Shown one piece after another: positions 58,477 through 64,000 of a stretch of 64,000 nt of DNA. Under the pieces are notes generated by a model. The model saw nothing but the letters and a program-made list of their open reading frames with translations. It had not been told where the DNA came from and searched no databases. This DNA comes from Parietaria judaica (taxonomy: Eukaryota; Streptophyta; Magnoliopsida; Rosales; Urticaceae). Each line of letters starts with the position of its first letter. Position 1 is the first letter of the stretch. The stretch lies in the NCBI GenBank assembly GCA_954871525.1, contig OX940870.1:9827501-9891500 (forward strand), read 5' to 3'. Position numbers and translations under genes: made by a program.

Positions 58477-60671
58477 TAAGTAATTGACACATATATCCCT
58501 TAGGACTTTTTTAGTGCACTTTGCCCTTTATTTTTTCGTAACGATGTCTGATATTCTTAAAAAAAGATTAGGGAATTCTTAATTCGTGCTATAGTAAATT
58601 TATTTTTAGGTACTTTTGTTAATATTTTAAACTTATGTGGGACTTAGACTTATATTGTTTCACAATAATTTTATAATTCGTGCTATAGTAAAACTATGCT
58701 CGATTTGATACGTGGATACACAAATTATTAATTTTTAACGCGTAAGAAATAATGTGTTATTCTAATACTAAAGTATTGGAGGGTATTTTTTTTTAATAAA
58801 ACATGTAAGAAATTAAGGAAGGTTTATTTTTGGAGACCGGGTGTTATTAGTGAGTGGTTGGTGGGGCTCTTGCTATTTTTTGCAATATTTGGTAGAGTTG
58901 GGATGGACTCAATCTCCAACGTTAATTCCTTTTTCTATTTTCATTCTTAACTTTATGGAACAAAAACATATATATATCGATAATGAACGGCCTAAGAAGA
59001 CTATCTCTAATTCTCTATGATAAAGAAATGCATTTCAACAATTGTAAGAAAATTACAAGATATATAAGATGTGATAGCACAATTGTTTTCCAATATATAT
59101 GATAACAATGTGATAGTACAAATAAATTTGTATTGGCACTATGGAGCAAAAGTAATGCGATAATAATCACACACAAACAATATATATATATATACATATA
59201 TTGTTGGCAAATGCACATGAGCACTTTTTGCAGCATCAACATTATTAATATTTTTCTTCTTTCTGAATAATTCCCATCTTTTAATTTTTGAAGAACTGAA
59301 AGAAATTATATATTCAAACAAGTTATAACATATAGAATAGATCGATGATCTGGTGATCATGAGGACCACAAAAACGTGTCTCTCGAATCGCTCACCGCTA
59401 AATTTCATTTCCAGTTTATACCATAACATGTGCTGTTAAAACTATATGATACTCATTTTTATACCCTTTTGATCTTGTCTAGCTAAAGTTTAAACAATAA
59501 GCTACTAAAAATAGTTGAGTAATTGGCCACGAACTCCTCGAATTTTGTAAATTGATGCATTTTTCTCCATAAATTTAATTTTTTGTTTATAACAATGTCA
59601 CCTACACTTAAAAAATTAAACACACCCATACATTTGCCACCTACACGTTAATAATAATTAAAAAAAAAGATGGAATTTGTTAACTTGTGCGGGTCACACG
59701 AAGATCATTTTAGTTCTCAAATAACTGAATTCTGATAGATGCGCGTTAAACTCTTGTAATTTAGTATTGGGTTGATAAAGAAGGTGTCAAGTCAATCATA
59801 TGCTGCGCGTTGTTTTATCTTTACGTAAGAGCGCGTTGAGTTATTATCACAAAATAAAATAAAATAATTAGAATAATTAAAAAGAAAAAAAATGCACTAA
59901 TATACAAAGCTAGATGAGCATAAAATACTCTAAATAGTTGGGGATCACAAGTTCCATTTTTGGAATAATATGAAGACATAGAAGGCAAATAGACCTAGCT
60001 CATCAACAAGAGCCTCTAACGTCGCAGCCAATTTGCCCTATATGTTAGGGCACTACACTTGCCTTAGAATCATCATGTATATATATACGTACAATATATG
60101 ATATGTATTTTTATATGATTAAGCTTCAAGAGATAATAATCCAATTGCCACTGCAAAACCAAAGAAGAAAAGGAAAGCCAAGTATGTCTATATATGAACA
60201 AGTGAAAGCAAGCTATATGGTTAGAAAACGAGTCGGTTCTTTGTGCTTAGCGGTACTTGATCAAAACCCTACATGGTTGAATATGAGCCGACCACCTATA
60301 TATGTCCTTATTATTCATGAAATGTGGACAAAATTATGTGCAACTTCGTAAAATGCATGATTGCATTTTCAGGTAACAAAAAGGAAACCTAGCTGTGAAT
60401 AAAAATATATATACAAGTATTTATTGTACGTAACATATGTTTTTATGTTTAGTCATTTTCATGAGCATATAATATGCTTTGATGGTATTACTGGGCACAA
60501 TTGATGTAGATATATGCTACTGTCCCTTAAATCATGGGGATTATTGTGATCACAAAATTGCTCATAAGAAACCAAATAGATATACACATACATATATCAT
60601 ATATGAATGCTAAATCATCAACTTGAAGGCTAGGGCTTTGTTTTCCTAAATTATCAACTTGAAAAATGAAA
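58477..60671. other. Gene-free AT-rich DNA
   Basis: A direct repeat AATTCGTGCTATAGTAAA occurs near 58580 and 58676. No convincing coding sequence; the longest frames (around 59015-59430 and 60103-60351) have low-complexity or unrecognisable content. Confidence 0.45.
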
Positions 60672-61245
60672 AAGATAAATACCGGCAAAAGTACTTTGAA
60701 ATACACAAAATTTTACGGCATATTCTTAAACCTATTTTATGATGGTAATAACACCAAAAGTAACTTTTCTCGTGTCCCCGTAAGTTCCAAGTGGTTTTCG
60801 TTATGACTCATCCATCAAATGTCACTTGTCACCTTTTAAAACACTCAAATATTCTAAACTCGGTGTTAGCTTCACCGACAATGGAGTTAATAACACCGAT
60901 ATATGTCGTCGATGCTAATCAGGAAGTCGGATTACAATGATCCTACAAAAGATCGTTTAGGGTTTATTTACTAATTAAAATAACACCGAAGTTGAAGATG
61001 CTAACCTCGAATTGTTGAGTTACAAATTTAGAGTTCGAGGTTAGCATCTTCGAATTCAGGGAAAGTTGTATACATGAGGTCACAAGTGGCAAAAAAGTTG
61101 AAGTCGTTTGAATTTTTAAAACTTATGGTGACAAAAAAAATCTAATTTTAGTACTTTTATCGCAACAAAATAAAACTAAGAATATATCATAAAATCTTAT
61201 GTAATTTAAAATATTTTTGTCTTGTCTGTATTTACCCTAATGAAC
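60672..61245. mobile_element. Candidate degenerate TIR element with a central perfect hairpin
   Basis: The left end (about 60675-60760, GATAAATACCGGC..AAATACACAAAATTTTACGG) loosely matches the reverse complement of the right end (about 61150-61240, GGTAAATACAGACAAG..AAATTACATAAGATTTTATG). The centre holds a perfect 18-bp inverted repeat. No target duplication was recognised. Confidence 0.4.
60994..61051. repeat. Perfect 18-bp inverted repeat, 22-base spacer
   Basis: GAAGATGCTAACCTCGAA (60994-61011) and its exact reverse complement (61034-61051). It could fold as a hairpin in RNA or be the core of the surrounding element. Confidence 0.9.
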
Positions 61246-62179
61246 ATCAAGTGGTATGTGCAGTATGATTGATTAATATATTTATTAAAGCAAAAATAAA
61301 CTAAAAAAACATTCTCTATTAAATTATTTTGGGGAAAAAAGAGTAGAAAACAAAAAATAAAATTCTAATTTTTTTTTTCCTAAACCGAGAAATATTATCT
61401 AAAAATAACAAGTTTTATCCTCCAATTCTTTGTTAAAGACCAAAAAACCGTGGCAAAAGCCATATTAGATATTTTTACGTTACTCATTTTTGTTAGCTAA
61501 AGAAACTATCAGCACTGAATAGGGAAAAAGAAAATGAAAAGGTGAAGATAATTTAATGAAAATAGATTACAAATATTTTAAGTAAATGAAACCTGTCGTT
61601 TAAGCAAATCATTCGCTAAAAGAGTGAAGAAAGTTCTGATTAATGCGTTCCTACTAAAATAGCCGTTATTTACCTTATCGGACGAAATTACCCGCTTTAT
61701 CAAAAACTGACCATCAGATACATGAGCTTCCTCTAGTATATTGACGCGTGTCACATTGTCCCCCATCTTTACTGTTAAATCGCCACGTATGAAGTTGCTT
61801 TTTCGTCCACTAATTTTTGTAAAAGCCACCAGCAGTAAGTAAAAAAATTTGTGCACCACTTACTCACTTAGGAATCTCTTTTAGACAGAGATATCCAATG
61901 GCCTCCCAATACATGCCACGTGTAATCATGTTAATTTGATATGGCCAAAATATTCATTTTGATTTTCCGAAATTAAGGTATCAGAATTTTGGGGTTTTTA
62001 CGAGCTGAAAGTCCCGGTTCCATTTTAAGTGATAACAATTAAAATCCGACCATTTGCCGATTTAGGTTAAACAACTATTGTTATTATTATTGCAATAGCA
62101 ATCTAGGTATAAAACATTTTATCCAATCTAAATATTTTTTCGTTTAACTTAAAATAATTGAGCTATAAATAATAACATC
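61246..62179. other. Gene-free AT-rich DNA
   Basis: The minus-strand frame at 61578-61859 has no recognisable family and no supporting context. Nothing else seen. Confidence 0.4.
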
Positions 62180-63850
62180 TGTTACGGGTAATTCTCGGAA
62201 CTGATTTTTACGAATAAATTAATTAAGCGGAAATTATCGTACTAATTTCTATTAATTAATTTTATAATTTGATTAATCTTTTAAATAAGATTATAAAACA
62301 AATTAATCAATTTAAAACCCAAAATTCTCTCCGGAGACCCGTTTTCAAAAAACAAAGTGTCCCGGTGTTCGTAAAAATATGAAAAAACAACATAAAATTT
62401 GTAAAAAACGGACCCGAGACGGGCCCGGGAGCTAAAAATCCCTAAAACACCTCTTCGTGTGACCCATAGGTGAGACAACTCGTAAGATCGCGCCACGTGG
62501 CGCGATCCCCTCGCTGCCCACCGGGTGACGTCAGCCCACATGTGGGCACCATCTCCCGCCCACTTGCGCGGGGCTGGCCCTTGGAGGCCACGTGTAGGGC
62601 CCGGATAGGCCCTGGCCAGCCCACTTGTGGGCACGTCTCCTCGCCCACTTGCGAGGGGCGAGGCCCGCGATGGCCACGTTTAGGGCCCGCGATGGGCCCT
62701 GGCCAGCCCACAGCGCGCAAGTGGCGTCCACAGGGGCACGAGGGCCGTCGGATCGTCGCGCGGACGGCCGGGATCGATCCGTCTTGATGCGGGGACCAAA
62801 ATACAGTTAAAATATTATCCGGGGACCCCCCCTGGAGCAATATTTTATTGCACAAAGGCCCCCGGATCCTATTATAAATAGAAGCTCAGTTCAGTTAAAC
62901 GACAACTCATTCGAACTCACTCGAATCTTCTCAAGTTCTCTATCTACCCTCGATATACTCGCCTCCCCTCAAATATCGTTCTAATGTTGAGCGTCGGAGG
63001 TGAATCAGGGGGTACCCCCTGTTTTCCTTGACCTCGGGTGTTCTCTTTTTTCATGTCCAAGAAGTGAGAGATTTACAAAAAGCAGGATCCCTGGTGAAAT
63101 TCCTACACGATCCACGACACATCTGATAGGCCCAATTCTACGCGGTGCCCAGTCTATCTCCAGTCCATTACGCGGCTGTGGGTATAGCCCGGGGACACAA
63201 GCCTGGGCCCACTATTCAGGACAGAGGGTCCGACCTGGGGGAATTTTCACTAAGATCCGGACTACCGAGGGATTACTCTGAGAAGGATTCCCTGGAGAAA
63301 ATTCTAGGGAAGGTCCAAGACCCCACCTGCCCTTGTTCTAAGCTTTGTGCGGCCTAAGTCCTGTCTCCTAGTCCGCGTAACTAAATCAGGTACCACGACT
63401 CTTCGGACAGTTCCAGCCCGGACTAGAACAAGCCATATCAGGTCGAGAGTCTAACCTCCCAGGGTTCACTTCCTGGCCAAGAGCACTCCCTCGTTCGCTG
63501 GTACCTACGATCCGAGCGGTTTCAGAACCTGTATCCCCGGCCCCGGGCCTGACGGTGAACACCGGATCGCTTAGGACCATGAACGGCAACGAGACTTTTG
63601 TCCTTGTAAGTGCCGGGAACGCCTGCTCAGGGTCCTCGTATCGGTCAATTAAAACATCACTCTGAAGTCAACGACGACCACCCCAAAGTCAACGGGGCCC
63701 ACGAGGAACAATCATTGACAACAAAATCTATCATCCCCGAAACAAGGCCAACCAAGGCCCATCCAAAAGTCAACAGAAGCCCGCCACGTCATCAAACGAC
63801 ATTGGGCCAGGCCCAACCTCAAGAAATGAGCCTTTTCAGTATTTGATCCA
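62180..63850 (+). repeat. GC-rich LTR-like segment (gypsy type, right limit uncertain)
   Basis: Starts TGTTACGGGTAATTCTCGG. A GC-rich block follows, then a TATA-like CTATTATAAATAG near 62870. A short leader-like stretch with TTGAGCGTCGGAGG (about 62987-63000) follows, familiar from some plant gypsy LTRs. No partner LTR, primer site or coding domain is inside the window, so it may be a solo LTR or the left end of an element running off the edge. Short GC-rich frames inside are not credible genes. Confidence 0.4.
62533..62720. repeat. Tandem repeat of about 85-87 bp (two units plus a partial third)
   Basis: Units start AGCCCAC at 62533, 62618 and 62705. Each full unit contains TGTGGGCAC, CGCCCACTTGCG, GGCCACGT and a GGGCCC core and ends CCCTGGCC. 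Confidence 0.8.
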
Positions 63851-64000
63851 AAAAAACGGCATCAACAACATCTTTTTCTTCAGCATTTTTATTCAGTCAG
63901 AAATATGCCGCTTTGTTAATTACATGCTCTATAAATGAGTTAAATAAAAAATCCTCTATTTATTTGAAGGATCGATCTTATAAAAAAAAAAAAATTAAAG

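Noticed and set aside
62281..62855. Overlapping GC-rich frames near the right edge
   Set aside because: Both strands are open because of GC-rich repeats; no recognisable product.

Overview
This is a stretch of plant nuclear DNA, most likely from a eudicot. The evidence is AT-rich intergenic sequence, GT-AG introns in ordinary genes, a tandem pair of CYP82-type cytochrome P450 genes, a plant-specific USP-domain receptor-like cytoplasmic kinase, a single-exon JINGUBANG-type WD40 gene, and plant-type transposons (Ty1/copia, Ty3/gypsy, a Cassandra-type TRIM, and Mutator-, hAT- and Tourist-like non-autonomous elements). The species cannot be named from the sequence.

Left part (1-17,250). The 3' end of an unrecognised gene enters from the left edge. 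A Mutator-like foldback element follows. Two tandem CYP82-type P450 genes on the + strand come next. The first (3909-13950) is cut in exon 1 by a 7.8-kb Ty3/gypsy element (4544-12366, target duplication AGGAT). Its reading frame is otherwise open, so the damage is recent. The second (14943-17121) is intact: two exons, 527 aa, with all P450 motifs.

Middle part (17,340-36,258). This is a three-level nest. An old copia fragment (C) was split by copia element A (17612-35536, target duplication TCGGC). A was in turn invaded by copia element B (18302-29482, target duplication TATCG). B is a tandem array with three 673-bp LTRs and two 4581-bp internal regions, all inside a single target duplication. 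LTR divergence falls from about 2% (A) to 1-2 bases in 673 (B), in the order the nesting requires. A appears to put its gag start codon and a splice donor inside its own 5' LTR. B has two in-frame TAA codons and lacks the integrase catalytic glutamate although it is very young.

Right part (36,260-64,000). This is mostly gene-poor DNA with clear small transposons: a Tourist-like MITE (41261-41623, TSD TAA), a hAT-like MITE (42732-43357, 8-bp TSD), a Cassandra-type TRIM with 5S-rRNA-like LTRs (about 47670-48480), and a foldback Mutator-like element with a 31-bp-periodic G-box array (57287-58467, 9-bp TSD). It holds two real genes. One is an eight-exon USP-domain/kinase gene (49357-53854, 700 aa). 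The other is a minus-strand JINGUBANG-like WD40 gene (55463-56938, 491 aa) whose upstream region is the G-box-bearing element. The right edge carries a GC-rich LTR-like segment.

The host genes do not form a pathway. The P450 pair is a local tandem family with one member freshly broken. Main limits: boundaries of degenerate repeats are by eye, no database was searched, and identity between the two copies of B was judged by reading, not by alignment.
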